This document shows, one piece after another, positions 1 through 9,788 of a stretch of DNA of 64,000 bases (within the stretch, counting starts at the first letter, position 1; each line of letters opens with the position of its first letter). This DNA is from Paracoccaceae bacterium (GTDB taxonomy: Bacteria > Pseudomonadota > Alphaproteobacteria > Rhodobacterales > Rhodobacteraceae), in contig OY282431.1 in NCBI GenBank assembly GCA_958296035.1, positions 3,518,037 to 3,582,036 on the forward strand, written 5' to 3'. Under the pieces are notes generated by a model. The model ran no database searches. It was not told the DNA's origin and saw only the letters and a program-made list of their open reading frames with translations. The position numbers and the translations under genes were made by a program.

Positions 1-3000
1 AAGCTTGGTCAGGTCGACCTTGTTCTTGTACACAACAATCCCGCGATGGGTCGTTCCCTCGTTGTCGCGGTAGAGTGTCATCACACCCAGTTGATTGGTG
101 GCCGCAACCTGCATGGCAGTCAGATGATTGCCGCTCAATATCTGTACGGGTGCCTTTCGGTTGACCGTAATTTGACGCGCAAATTCCCGCATATGACGAA
201 GATTGGCACCGGACTCGATGCCGATCTGGAATCTGACCGCAGCGTTTGGCAGGGCGATCAATCGGCTCACGGAAATTGTTTCCGGGCGTGAGGCTCCTGG
301 CGATACAGCCCGCACACGATAGGCCTGGGGCATGTCGGCAAATTTCTGGTCAGGCGAGTTCAGTTTGACAATGGTGCGTAGCGAGTTGTCCTTGATGTCC
401 GACTGGTCGAATTGCAACACCCGGCCCGGCCTGATGTTGCGCAATAGAAAAATCAGCCGATTCAGACGCCGATGCTTGTTGCGAAACCTGAACGGTTGAT
501 CGGCCAGATTCTCCACCGCATCCTCGTAGCGCACGCCGGTCGGCAGCAAGGGACGCAATGTGCCGGGCAGATTCATCTCCACAATGTCGGCATGGGTGGC
601 AAATCCCTCGGTGCCGTCCGAAACCTTTGCCTGGTTGACCATGGCCTGCATGGCATCCGGTGATATGGCCTCTTCCGAAAAGTGGTGGATGCCGGTCGAC
701 ACGTAGAGTGGCGCATGAAATGCCGAAACGTCGAGGTCCCCGCGGTCGGTTTCAAGCCCCGAAAAAAGTGATTGGCCATGAATCTCGATCTCGCCGGTCA
801 ACTCCCTTGGCCGCAAGGGATTCTCGCCGCGACTCTCCAGTTCTTCCACTATGGCATCGAATTCGAACTTGATCAGATCGACAAGCCGCGACTGGTCCCT
901 GGCATTGAGAACAATCGAGCGGGAAAGCACGCGATTGGCCACCGAGTCCGTGACGCGACGCGTGAGAACCGCATCGGCGGCTGAGCTGATTCTGTCGATC
1001 GACAATTCACTGTCAGGATCTCCGAGGAGACTCCAGAACCCCAGGCGGCGGGCCAGGTCGGGGTTGGTTTCCAGAACCTGGGTCGTTGCCTGGTCGCCGA
1101 TGCGATTGAGCAGGTCCGGAATGTCGTCGAGCAGCAGGGGATGCGATCGGTTGCCATCGACGCTGGCCCCGAGAACCCGCAACTTGCGGTTGCGCTGTTG
1201 AAGGATCCGCATTTCCGGAATCAGCCCGGTGGATACCGACACGACACGCGGGCGGGCGACCTGCCCGTAACGATTGCCGCGTCCCTGGGCCTGAATGTAC
1301 CTGATGATATCAAGGGGCGTTTCCATTTCGATCAGGGTTCTTGGTCGCTGGTCCTTAAATCCCGGCGAAGCGTGATACGACCCTCCGGTCGCACCGGCCT
1401 GGTTGTAAAGCAGTACGTCAGTCGAGCCATCATTGAAGGCGTCGACGATTTTCTTGCGGTTTCTGCTATCGATGCGCAGAATGCGTCCTTTCCGATAGGC
1501 CAGGTGGCGACCGGTAATCTCGTCGGAGCTGATGCCCTTTTCGGCCAGTCCTTCATGCAAGGCATCAATAGGAGAGGCTGGCAGTTCTTCGGGCAAGGCC
1601 GCGATCAATGCACTGATCTCGTCCGCCATTGCGGCAAAGCGGGTGTCGAGCCGACGGGCGTCGCACCGCTGGTCGGCCACGCGAACATAATAGATTGTGT
1701 CGATCACCCTGTTGATCTGATCGGCGAGCGTGAGCTTCAGGGGCTCATCTGTATCGCCTACCCTGCCGGCGGCGGCATGTTCCTGGAACAGCTGGGCACC
1801 GGTCGAATAGAAGGTGATCAGGGGCTTGCGTCCCTGGTTGATTTCGTTTTGCGTTTCCTCGATGACCTGCTCTATCTTGATGGAATTGATGATGAGGCGG
1901 GCCAGGCGAGCCAGTATCCCGCCCGGCATCGGGGAATATTGGTTGAGTGCGTTCGACTGGGCCCTGGCAGTGGCCTCGTCAAATCCGTCTCGCAACAGAT
2001 TGAGATAATGCGTGCTCTGACGATGTCCGATCAGATCGCCAATTCGAAGCGAGCAGTCCAGCACCCGTTCCAACAACTGCGACGCCAGATCCATGACTTC
2101 CTGGTACCAGCCCATGCGAGTGTCGTCGGGAAGTCGAATGTCGAACTCGACATTTGACAGATCGTGATCACGCCGCAGCATCACACCGTCTTCCGCCAGC
2201 ATGGTTGTGAAGGTTTCCTGGGCAACCGCATTGCCACCAATCTGACGCGACAATGAACCAATCAGATGCGAATCCCCCGAGCGAGGGAGCAGCGGTCTGT
2301 ACAGGCTGATTTCCTCCTGGCTCCGGACGGGCGTTGCCGAAGCAAAGACCACATTGTACGGTTTGACCATGTCGAGCATGTCGCGGATCGCGGCGCCGGT
2401 GTTTGACCTCGGGTTTATCGCATTCTGCGATTCATCGAGAATGATCATGGTTTCCGGGTCGAGAGCTTTCCTTGCCCATTTTCGGGATAACGAGTCGCTC
2501 TTGCCCCGAAACTGCGAATAGTTGGTCAGCAGTAGATTGCAGCCTTCCGGCCAGCAACAGGACTCCAGTAGCTGTTTGCGGCGGGCTTTGGGCAGCGTCC
2601 TGCAATCCTCTCGCCGACTGTCAGAGTCCATGTCCACAGGGTACTGCAGGCGCAATGGTCGGGCCGCCAGGATTACTGGATCAACCTCGGCCAGGGCGCC
2701 AACCGCCGCCAGATCACGCCATACATCCGGAATGTTGATTTCGCAGTTTTCCGTAAAGTAGATCACATTGCCGTCGGCGCGCAGGTGCAATCGAGCCATT
2801 GCCGCCAGGCTTCGACCCTTGCCAATTCCGGTCTGGTCAGCGAGCAGAAAGGCCCGTCGGCGGCGAGCAGCCACCATCCGCAAGGCGACAGCATCGACTT
2901 GTTCCGCCAGCAGCATCCCCGACAGGGCTTCTCTCGACATGCCGAGCGAACTGGCGATGGCTCTGTCGACGCCGCCACTTGCTTCGTATTCCCTGGCAGC

Positions 3001-4476
3001 CCGTCGCAGTGATTTGGCGGTTGCTGCCTCCAGAGCCTTTGAGATCATGGTGAAGGGGACCGAGAGCCGTGACAGCGGTGTGTATCGACGTTGACGCTGG
3101 TTGTCTTCAAGCTCGTCGGTCTGGTCCAGTTCGTCAGCGACAATAGACCGCTTCCAGTGCAGGATCCGTTTTCGCGAACGGATAATCTCGCGATAGAGCT
3201 CATCTAGACCCTTGATGGCAGCGACCTTGAACGTTCGACGTGCTGCCATGTGCAGACTGACATCGACCTTCTGTCTGCGCCCTCCGACAAACATCATCGT
3301 AACAGGTGAACCGTCATGATGCCCGGTCGCGATGTGTGGCATGAGTTCGGCCACAATCTCGAGCACATGGGCGCGACCGACCGCATGTCGCACGGCTTCA
3401 TTTGCCTCACATGCAGCCTCACCGCGCATGACAAACATGCTGAGACCTTCCGGGTCACGCCTTGCAAGTGTGTTCTGGACCCTTTCGACCAAGCGCGCGC
3501 CGTCTATCGCGAACAGATCGTGGAGTTGTACCGCCGCTCCCTCGCTGCTGCCGATCGGCGGCAGCCCCATGGCCAGGCGGGCCGATCCCGAAACGTCGAT
3601 CTCGGAGATGCCCAGCGTAATGCGTCGCAAGAAGATCAGGAAGTTGGTCGACGGCGCGAAACAGGGCCCTTCCTCTTCTTCGTCGAGCAGTCCGGCGGTA
3701 TGCCGCGCAAGTCGCATGGCCTTGTGATAGGCCTTGCGAGAGCCTCCATCCTCTGCTGCAATATCTATGATCCGGCGGGTGAGACTGTGCCGCGCCAGGC
3801 GAGCCATTTCCTTCACGTCCAGTGCGTCATCCACACCTTCTGCAGGTTCACAAGCCGCCTTTACGACTGTATCGATCGCCAAATCCGTGACCATGCCGCG
3901 CCTGGCCATTTGAAAGAGGCCGGCAGCGATGGACTCCATGTCGTCGGCATGGCGCGCCCGCAGGAATTCACCGGGTCGGGCCTGTCGACTTTCGACGTCG
4001 TAGGTGGTCACACCCTCAGCGGAAACCAGTTTGCGGAATCTCGATCCCCTGCTGTCGACGAATACGTCTTCGCCCCTGAAATTCTGCCCCAGTTGGCGGA
4101 CCTGTTCAGTTCCCGAAATTATTCCTTTCGGAATCGGTCGACCACGGCGCGAATGCCTGTAGTCAAGTGTGAACGGGTAGGCGTGCAAGCGGTCCCTGGC
4201 AACCGTCGCCAACCTGCCGCCCAGACAAGCTGCGAGCTTTGCGGGTGCCACCGGCCACTGGCTGCTAGCGCTATCAAGAACCAGCGAATTGCCATCGCCG
4301 GACTCCCTGAACCCGAATTCTACTGCTCGCTGACGCAGACGGCCGGCCGACGATGATGCCGCAAACTGCAAGAGAATGCCTTCTTCGCCGTTGGCACGGA
4401 TAAACCGCCTCAACACGGCGCTGTTGTTCTCAAATGCGACCCAGTCGGTGTGGCTGGCGGGGAACTGATCTTCCAT
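1..4476 (-). CDS. Strawberry-notch (SNO) type superfamily 2 helicase of a conjugative element, 3' part outside the window
   Basis: An open minus-strand frame of 1492 codons starts at ATG 4476, which has an in-frame TGA just upstream, and is still open at base 1. A Walker A-like DQTGIGKGR lies near residue 545, a DEAH-type box reading DESQNA near 680, a motif III-like FASATP soon after, and a motif VI-like YIQAQGRGNR near 1060. This order, with the GIGKGR form of Walker A and the late QGRxNR, is typical of strawberry-notch helicases, a family of very large proteins common on plasmids and integrative elements of Alphaproteobacteria. A long N-terminal region of about 500 residues has no motif I recognise. 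It is the last of three co-directional genes after a DotA/TraY gene, so a role in conjugation or in element maintenance is inferred. The exact substrate is unknown. Confidence 0.8.
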   Translation of the reverse strand, partial: MEDQFPASHTDWVAFENNSAVLRRFIRANGEEGILLQFAASSSAGRLRQRAVEFGFRESGDGNSLVLDSASSQWPVAPAKLAACLGGRLATVARDRLHAYPFTLDYRHSRRGRPIPKGIISGTEQVRQLGQNFRGEDVFVDSRGSRFRKLVSAEGVTTYDVESRQARPGEFLRARHADDMESIAAGLFQMARRGMVTDLAIDTVVKAACEPAEGVDDALDVKEMARLARHSLTRRIIDIAAEDGGSRKAYHKAMRLARHTAGLLDEEEEGPCFAPSTNFLIFLRRITLGISEIDVSGSARLAMGLPPIGSSEGAAVQLHDLFAIDGARLVERVQNTLARRDPEGLSMFVMRGEAACEANEAVRHAVGRAHVLEIVAELMPHIATGHHDGSPVTMMFVGGRRQKVDVSLHMAARRTFKVAAIKGLDELYREIIRSRKRILHWKRSIVADELDQTDELEDNQRQRRYTPLSRLSVPFTMISKALEAATAKSLRRAAREYEASGGVDRAIASSLGMSREALSGMLLAEQVDAVALRMVAARRRRAFLLADQTGIGKGRSLAAMARLHLRADGNVIYFTENCEINIPDVWRDLAAVGALAEVDPVILAARPLRLQYPVDMDSDSRREDCRTLPKARRKQLLESCCWPEGCNLLLTNYSQFRGKSDSLSRKWARKALDPETMIILDESQNAINPRSNTGAAIRDMLDMVKPYNVVFASATPVRSQEEISLYRPLLPRSGDSHLIGSLSRQIGGNAVAQETFTTMLAEDGVMLRRDHDLSNVEFDIRLPDDTRMGWYQEVMDLASQLLERVLDCSLRIGDLIGHRQSTHYLNLLRDGFDEATARAQSNALNQYSPMPGGILARLARLIINSIKIEQVIEETQNEINQGRKPLITFYSTGAQLFQEHAAAGRVGDTDEPLKLTLADQINRVIDTIYYVRVADQRCDARRLDTRFAAMADEISALIAALPEELPASPIDALHEGLAEKGISSDEITGRHLAYRKGRILRIDSRNRKKIVDAFNDGSTDVLLYNQAGATGGSYHASPGFKDQRPRTLIEMETPLDIIRYIQAQGRGNRYGQVARPRVVSVSTGLIPEMRILQQRNRKLRVLGASVDGNRSHPLLLDDIPDLLNRIGDQATTQVLETNPDLARRLGFWSLLGDPDSELSIDRISSAADAVLTRRVTDSVANRVLSRSIVLNARDQSRLVDLIKFEFDAIVEELESRGENPLRPRELTGEIEIHGQSLFSGLETDRGDLDVSAFHAPLYVSTGIHHFSEEAISPDAMQAMVNQAKVSDGTEGFATHADIVEMNLPGTLRPLLPTGVRYEDAVENLADQPFRFRNKHRRLNRLIFLLRNIRPGRVLQFDQSDIKDNSLRTIVKLNSPDQKFADMPQAYRVRAVSPGASRPETISVSRLIALPNAAVRFQIGIESGANLRHMREFARQITVNRKAPVQILSGNHLTAMQVAATNQLGVMTLYRDNEGTTHRGIVVYKNKVDLTKL

Positions 4477-4573
4477 GTCGTCTCACAATTCGAGGCAGGA
4501 ACTGCCCGAATAAGACGCCAGAAGTGATTCAGGAACTCGTGCGTTGGCCGATTCTGTACAGGCTGGCCGACGG

Positions 4574-5929
4574 CTAATTCGGTTCATTGGGATCGTAGAC
4601 CTGATCCAGGGCATCGCTTTTGCCTGTATTTGGTCCCGATACAGCGGCTTCTAGACTGTTTTGCGGCAATTGCAAGTCATCAATTGTCAGCTTCGCCGAC
4701 TTTTGCCTGACTTTTGCGTCAGGTCGCTCGGCGATGCGCTCGCCCGCCTGCGCAACCAGCTCGCGGAATCCCTCGTAAAACCGGGACGTGGCTCCGGGAT
4801 CAGACGGGGTGGAAAGGGCATCGCGGGGCACACAGGGTCCATGAGTCCGTGTCTTGGCAATGAAGAAGTCTCCTTTACCCTTGATGCCGCCATACTGCCG
4901 TAAAACTGCTGTCGAAGCGGAAAAGCCATATCCCGGAACAGTGGGCAAATCGAGGCCGAGCTCATCAAAGCGTTCCTTGATGTCGGCTTTGCGAACACTC
5001 CGCCAACCGGAACGCGTGTAGGAAGCCATCGCTGCCTCGCTCAGATTGTCGAGCAAGAAGCGTTCTACAGTCATCTTGTCGTCTGGTCTGGACTGTTGCA
5101 TTGCGGTTTCCAGGCGACCGCCGAGCCCTCCTGTCATGTAGTCTCCTATAGACACATTGTATCGCATGCCGCTGTCGATCGATTCGGCAGTCAGAGGTCC
5201 AACGGTGGTTGTCTCCAGGGGTATAAGATCGAATTTTCCCTTGGCCTGAATGATTTCTTCGAACTTACCATGATTCGGCTCGGCGAACTGCCGCAGCACA
5301 GCCTCGTCAATCGGCAAGGGGGCGCTCTTCCGCCAACCTCGCCAAAGGGTCAATGTACGCCTGCGCAGCGTCGGCCTTTCGGAGTCGTCGACCAGCGCCA
5401 GCAACGCAGCGCCATGTTGCCTGAAGCATCCGGTCATGGCGTCATACAGGTCCGACAGCGTTTTGCATGTAGATGCCTGATCCCTGTGCAGGACATATGC
5501 GTTGTAGATCGTGGCTCCATTTGACCGGAAACGCCGGGGGTTTCCATCCCCGTCGACCGCCGGTGAAATCTGAATCGGCTTGCCTACCCGAAGTTCGGCA
5601 CCTGGAGAGGCCAGCCGATTGGCCCACACACCGGCATACTGGCCCTTGTCCAGACGCACCGTGTTCAATCCGACATAGCCGCCGACCGGAGTCGATGATC
5701 GGTGGCGGACCGATGCCATGTCGGCTATCTTGGCTGTTCGAGAATTGGTGGGGGTGGCCCGGAGGGCAAACCGTATTCGGCGGCCATTCATGGGACCACC
5801 CATGATGAACCCGCGGACAATGCCAGGATAGCATCCCGGAGCACTCTCATCGAGCAAGTATTGCTCGACCTTCACTACCACGTTGCCGAGGTATTTTGGG
5901 CGGCGGGGTTTATTGCCTGAAATGGACAT
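4574..5929 (-). CDS. Unrecognised 451-residue protein of the conjugative module
   Basis: This reading frame lies between the DotA/TraY-like gene (118 bp upstream) and the SNO helicase (97 bp downstream), all on the minus strand, so the three probably form one transcript. The start ATG at 5929 gives a basic N-terminus with several lysines and arginines. No signal peptide or membrane segment is visible, so a cytoplasmic protein is likely. There is a Gly-rich stretch around residues 40-55 (GFIMGGPMNG), and the C-terminal third is rich in charged residues. I recognise no enzymatic motif. Its position suggests an accessory or DNA-processing role in the element, but this is inference from context only. 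Confidence 0.65.
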   Translation of the reverse strand: MSISGNKPRRPKYLGNVVVKVEQYLLDESAPGCYPGIVRGFIMGGPMNGRRIRFALRATPTNSRTAKIADMASVRHRSSTPVGGYVGLNTVRLDKGQYAGVWANRLASPGAELRVGKPIQISPAVDGDGNPRRFRSNGATIYNAYVLHRDQASTCKTLSDLYDAMTGCFRQHGAALLALVDDSERPTLRRRTLTLWRGWRKSAPLPIDEAVLRQFAEPNHGKFEEIIQAKGKFDLIPLETTTVGPLTAESIDSGMRYNVSIGDYMTGGLGGRLETAMQQSRPDDKMTVERFLLDNLSEAAMASYTRSGWRSVRKADIKERFDELGLDLPTVPGYGFSASTAVLRQYGGIKGKGDFFIAKTRTHGPCVPRDALSTPSDPGATSRFYEGFRELVAQAGERIAERPDAKVRQKSAKLTIDDLQLPQNSLEAAVSGPNTGKSDALDQVYDPNEPN

Positions 5930-6047
5930 TGTCCTTTCCTTCTTTCGACTTTCTGGTCAATTGTGATGTCAGCAAACCGGCATTCCGGGTTCTGATAATC
6001 CCTGGTTTCGCGAAACCGCCAAATCCGGAATTGTCACGGCACATTTG

Positions 6048-8315
6048 CTAGCCCCCGGGGCCCGTCTTTGGCGTTCGGGAGCTTCGCCTGATCAGTGACC
6101 CTGCTCCGGCAATCGGCCTTCCCATGCTGGCCACCCCATGTCGAATCCTGGTTGCCGTCTGGTGACCTCCCTGCCGCAATTGCTGTTCCCCGCCTTCCGC
6201 AAGCCCGGCCTCGGCACCGATCCATTTCATCACACGGTCGGGAAATTGCGAGATCAGGGAAAAGCTGCGTTCGATGATGACGACATAGGCCATGACGACC
6301 AGGGCGCCGGTGGCAATCAGGCCGAATATTCCGACGAAGGGAGACGAGTTCACGAGAGCTCCCATGGCATAGTACAATCCGGTATCCAGCAATGCCGCCG
6401 CCAGCTTGAACAGCGTCATGCCGACAAAATAGCCGACGACCATCAGGGAGGGAGTCAACAGCAGTGCCAGGAGAAGAAACCATCCCCGGCGACCGCCATT
6501 TCCGGATAACCCCTCGCCGTCGAGGCGCAAATGGGACAAGGCCCACATTGCGGCGCCGACAACTGCCTCGATCACGGTCATGAAGTAGAGAATTACCGCC
6601 ATCACCCAGTAGAAGAACGGCAGTAACGGCAGGATAAACGACTGTGTGACACCTATGGCGGCCAGCGGTGCCGCGATCAGGAAAGTGACTGTAATTGCGG
6701 CTGCACCGGACAGGACGGACGCGGCCAGACCGCCGATGATGAGGGCGGCGGCCGCATCAAGAAACCAGTTTCCCATATTGACGATGCCGATTATGGGATC
6801 TTCGTTCCATGCCGCCGGTGACAGGCCTTCAATCATGGCCTGGACACCATCGGCAAAGCCAACCCGCCAGATGCGCCCGAACAAGCCGCCATTGCCGGGA
6901 ACAAGCGATTCATCAAGCACGGTGTCGGGCAACACAAAACCAAGTGATGCCAGGCGAGAGGTTGCATCCTCGAACTCGGACAGCATGGCATCCCGGATGC
7001 GTCTCGTTTCATCGACGTGAAGGTATTTTCCAGGGTCAGCCGGATTGACCAGCCTGCTGACCCAGTTGCGAGCATCGGCTTCGACGGCAATAATCTGGTT
7101 GAAACGCCTGGCATCGACGGTCAGGAACTGCGAGTCACGCGCTGTTATCGAGGCTCGCAGCAACCCGGTGATTTCCGAATTCAGCCTGGCAATTGTCATG
7201 TACCAGTTACCGGCGCTGATCCATCCCTGGCCGAAACATCCTGCATCGCCAAAGGTCGACTCGTCGCTGCACTCCCGGTTGGCGAGGATGTCGACAAGTG
7301 TTCTGCGAGCCGTACCTGGCTGATCATTGGCACCGGCGATGACCGCCATCATTTCAGCATTGCCGGCCTCGAGACGCGCATTGGCCCGACCTATTGCCGC
7401 TGAAACTGCGCCTGTAATGTCGGGATGAATCGATGCACGGCCGAGAACAGCCGGCCACTGCATGTTGATGATCCTGCTGGCATCCTCGACCAGGGATTGC
7501 AGGACCGACCCGTGCAGTTCCTGAAACTGCCGTGAAACAGCCAATGCAGACGAACCATCGAGGCGAGTAACATACGGAGGTGGATCAGGAATCCTGTACG
7601 AGCCGCAGATACCTGTACGCCGACCGTCGATTGCAGTGACCAGTTCGATGCCGTCTTCGGTCTGCAATGCGGTCAGCGCCACACGCCCTTCGTTGCCGGC
7701 GACCTCAAGTTGATAGTTGGCAATCCTGATGCAAAGCTGATTGCGATAGATGGTCGAGAAAACCTGTCCGTCGAAAGACGGACCGCTGCCAGTGACGGGT
7801 ATTTCGCCCGCCACGATCCTGGCAGCACCATAGGACCAGATTGTGGATGCCATGGTGGTGGAACCCTTCACCAGCCAGGCGGTTGCGGCCTGGATGGCAT
7901 TGTAGCCGCCGAATCCAGGTGCCGGAACAAGTAACGCCACTGCAAAGAGTACACGAAGCGGAACCCACAGCGACGACCAGCGATCCCCCAGTAGCCGACC
8001 TTCATGTGCCGTCTGCAGGAGTGCCACGGCACAATTGTACAGGAAGAGACATCCGGCGATCATCAGCACCATGACATTGACAGCACCGACCAGCGTCGAG
8101 AAGATGGTAGCCTCACCCTGTCCTCCGACCACGGGAAAGAGCGGCCCGAAAATCTGGTTGAGCAGGAACTGGCTGAATCTGTCTCCGTCACCCGAAACGA
8201 AAAAGTGTTCGAGGTCGCGCACTATGTCGAGGCTGTCGGTTCCCTGAGCCCCTGCTGGCCTTGCTGCGATCAAGATCAGCAGAAATGAGAGCATGGAATT
8301 TGTGGTCCGCGACAA
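6048..8315 (-). CDS. DotA/TraY family membrane protein of a type IVB (I-type) conjugation system
   Basis: The 755-residue product begins with a Sec-type signal (hydrophobic residues 8-20, AGA cleavage motif near 21-23). Two membrane segments follow at about residues 68-92 and 115-135, then a large polar periplasmic-type region with several cysteines, and a cluster of four or five hydrophobic segments from about 500 to 690. This layout, with the conserved block around GDRWSSLWVPLR, is characteristic of DotA/TraY proteins, inner-membrane components of Dot/Icm and IncI-type conjugation machines. The start is TTG at 8315; an ATG at 8294 would also leave a short signal peptide. No other transfer gene (relaxase, coupling protein, DotB-type ATPase) lies in the window; they may lie beyond the left edge. 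Confidence 0.82.
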   Translation of the reverse strand: MSRTTNSMLSFLLILIAARPAGAQGTDSLDIVRDLEHFFVSGDGDRFSQFLLNQIFGPLFPVVGGQGEATIFSTLVGAVNVMVLMIAGCLFLYNCAVALLQTAHEGRLLGDRWSSLWVPLRVLFAVALLVPAPGFGGYNAIQAATAWLVKGSTTMASTIWSYGAARIVAGEIPVTGSGPSFDGQVFSTIYRNQLCIRIANYQLEVAGNEGRVALTALQTEDGIELVTAIDGRRTGICGSYRIPDPPPYVTRLDGSSALAVSRQFQELHGSVLQSLVEDASRIINMQWPAVLGRASIHPDITGAVSAAIGRANARLEAGNAEMMAVIAGANDQPGTARRTLVDILANRECSDESTFGDAGCFGQGWISAGNWYMTIARLNSEITGLLRASITARDSQFLTVDARRFNQIIAVEADARNWVSRLVNPADPGKYLHVDETRRIRDAMLSEFEDATSRLASLGFVLPDTVLDESLVPGNGGLFGRIWRVGFADGVQAMIEGLSPAAWNEDPIIGIVNMGNWFLDAAAALIIGGLAASVLSGAAAITVTFLIAAPLAAIGVTQSFILPLLPFFYWVMAVILYFMTVIEAVVGAAMWALSHLRLDGEGLSGNGGRRGWFLLLALLLTPSLMVVGYFVGMTLFKLAAALLDTGLYYAMGALVNSSPFVGIFGLIATGALVVMAYVVIIERSFSLISQFPDRVMKWIGAEAGLAEGGEQQLRQGGHQTATRIRHGVASMGRPIAGAGSLIRRSSRTPKTGPGG

Positions 8316-8474
8316 TAGTGTTCCCGTTTGGACTCGTGCACGAGTACTATCATGGCATAATGTTGCGAAAATGCGCGGTTGAATCGGCCGGCAATGGGCA
8401 GCTGACCGGTATTCTGTGTGGAAAACTCTAGTCGGTCAGGCCGGCACCTGTCGGCTCCCGGCAGAATGTACCTG

Positions 8475-9788
8475 CTACACGCCCAGCCGGTCGCGCGTCT
8501 GTAGCCACCAGGCGGCAACCGTAGTGATGGGGGCCCGCAGCGTCGTTCCTCCCGGAAATTCAGGTTGTGGAAGCGAGGCAAACAGGTCGAAGCGCGCCGT
8601 TCGCTCAACGACAGCTTCAAACAGGAGCTTGCCGAACAGATGGGAACAATTGACCCCTTGTCCGCTGTAGGCGCGCCCGTAGAGTATGTTGCCGGCCACA
8701 TGTCCCAACTGCGGGAACCGATTAACTGTAACGGCAAAAATGCCGTCCCATCGGTAGTCTATGCGAGCATTGCGCAGTTGCGGGAAGACACGGCGCATAT
8801 GTGCTTCCGAAACGTTGCCCAACGGCCTCTTTCCCAACCCGCCATAATTGGCTGAACAGCCAAAAAGCATGCGGCGGTCTGCAGACAGCCGGAAATAGTC
8901 CGGAATGAAATTCATGTCGTAAACAGCCGCATTCGATGGCAACAATTCCGCTGCCAGCACTTCATCAAGCGCTTCCGTGGCAACAATTTCCGACCTGGTC
9001 GGCAACATGCGCTGCGACAGGTCGTTGCCTTCAATTTCAAGATAGGCGTTGCCACACAGCAGCAGTTTGCGGCACTGTACTTCTCCTTCCAATGTGCACA
9101 CCCGCAATTCCCGGTCATCAGTCTCGATCGCTGTGACCGGGGAATTCTCGTAGATCATTCCGCCCAGAGATTCGACGGCCGCCGCTTCACCGAGCGCCAG
9201 ATTGAGCGGATGAACATGGCCGCCTGCACGATCAATCAGGCCACCACAATAGGCTCCCGAACCAATGTGGCGGGACAGTGCCGGTCGATCGAGGAATTCA
9301 AGATTGTCGCGGTCCGGACCGGGGGGCAGGTCGAAGAACATTTTCTCCAGTTTGCGCATGTGCATGCCGTTGCAGGCGACCGCCAGACTGCCGTTCTTCA
9401 GGTCGCAGTCAATTCCGTAGGCATCCACTCTCTGACGGATGATGTCGACGCCCTCGCCCTCCATGGCTCTGATTTCCAGTGCTGCTTCCCGCCCCAGGCT
9501 GGCCGCCATGCGATCAATGCTGGCAACGAAACCGTTTATGGCCTGGCCGCCATTGCGTCCTGAGGCACCCCAGCCGACCCGCGCTGCTTCGATAATTGCC
9601 GCCTTGTATCCAGCTTCTGCCAGAAACAGTGCGGCCGACAACCCTGTGAAGCCGGCACCGATGATACAGACATCGCAACAAACGACGTCGGTCAGCTGGT
9701 CGCGGGTGGGAGCGTCAATTGCTGTGGCGGCGTAGTAGCTGGCCGGGTAGGTCGGCGAAAAGCTGTATGGCTTCAGCTCGTACCGCAT
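8475..9788 (-). CDS. puuB: FAD-dependent amine oxidoreductase, gamma-glutamylputrescine oxidase-like
   Basis: A 437-residue flavoprotein of the DAO/glycine oxidase fold. The Rossmann dinucleotide motif GAGFTG lies at residues 44-49, an acidic residue ends the second strand (IIEAA, near 65), and a GWGASGRNGGQ loop follows, typical of PuuB-type oxidases; a YSGQGVN segment that contacts FAD lies near residue 385. PuuB oxidises gamma-glutamylputrescine to the aldehyde with release of ammonia. Its ATG overlaps the stop of the upstream glutamine-synthetase-like gene (TGATG at 9786-9790), so the two are very likely translationally coupled. The assignment to putrescine rather than another amine rests mostly on this pairing. 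Length is normal for the family. Confidence 0.82.
   Translation of the reverse strand: MRYELKPYSFSPTYPASYYAATAIDAPTRDQLTDVVCCDVCIIGAGFTGLSAALFLAEAGYKAAIIEAARVGWGASGRNGGQAINGFVASIDRMAASLGREAALEIRAMEGEGVDIIRQRVDAYGIDCDLKNGSLAVACNGMHMRKLEKMFFDLPPGPDRDNLEFLDRPALSRHIGSGAYCGGLIDRAGGHVHPLNLALGEAAAVESLGGMIYENSPVTAIETDDRELRVCTLEGEVQCRKLLLCGNAYLEIEGNDLSQRMLPTRSEIVATEALDEVLAAELLPSNAAVYDMNFIPDYFRLSADRRMLFGCSANYGGLGKRPLGNVSEAHMRRVFPQLRNARIDYRWDGIFAVTVNRFPQLGHVAGNILYGRAYSGQGVNCSHLFGKLLFEAVVERTARFDLFASLPQPEFPGGTTLRAPITTVAAWWLQTRDRLGV

Noticed and set aside
1141-2157. A 338-codon plus-strand frame and a similar 346-codon one at 3316-4356
   Set aside because: Both lie antisense to the SNO helicase, which has clear helicase motifs; the antisense products have no recognisable features and are a consequence of GC-rich codon use.
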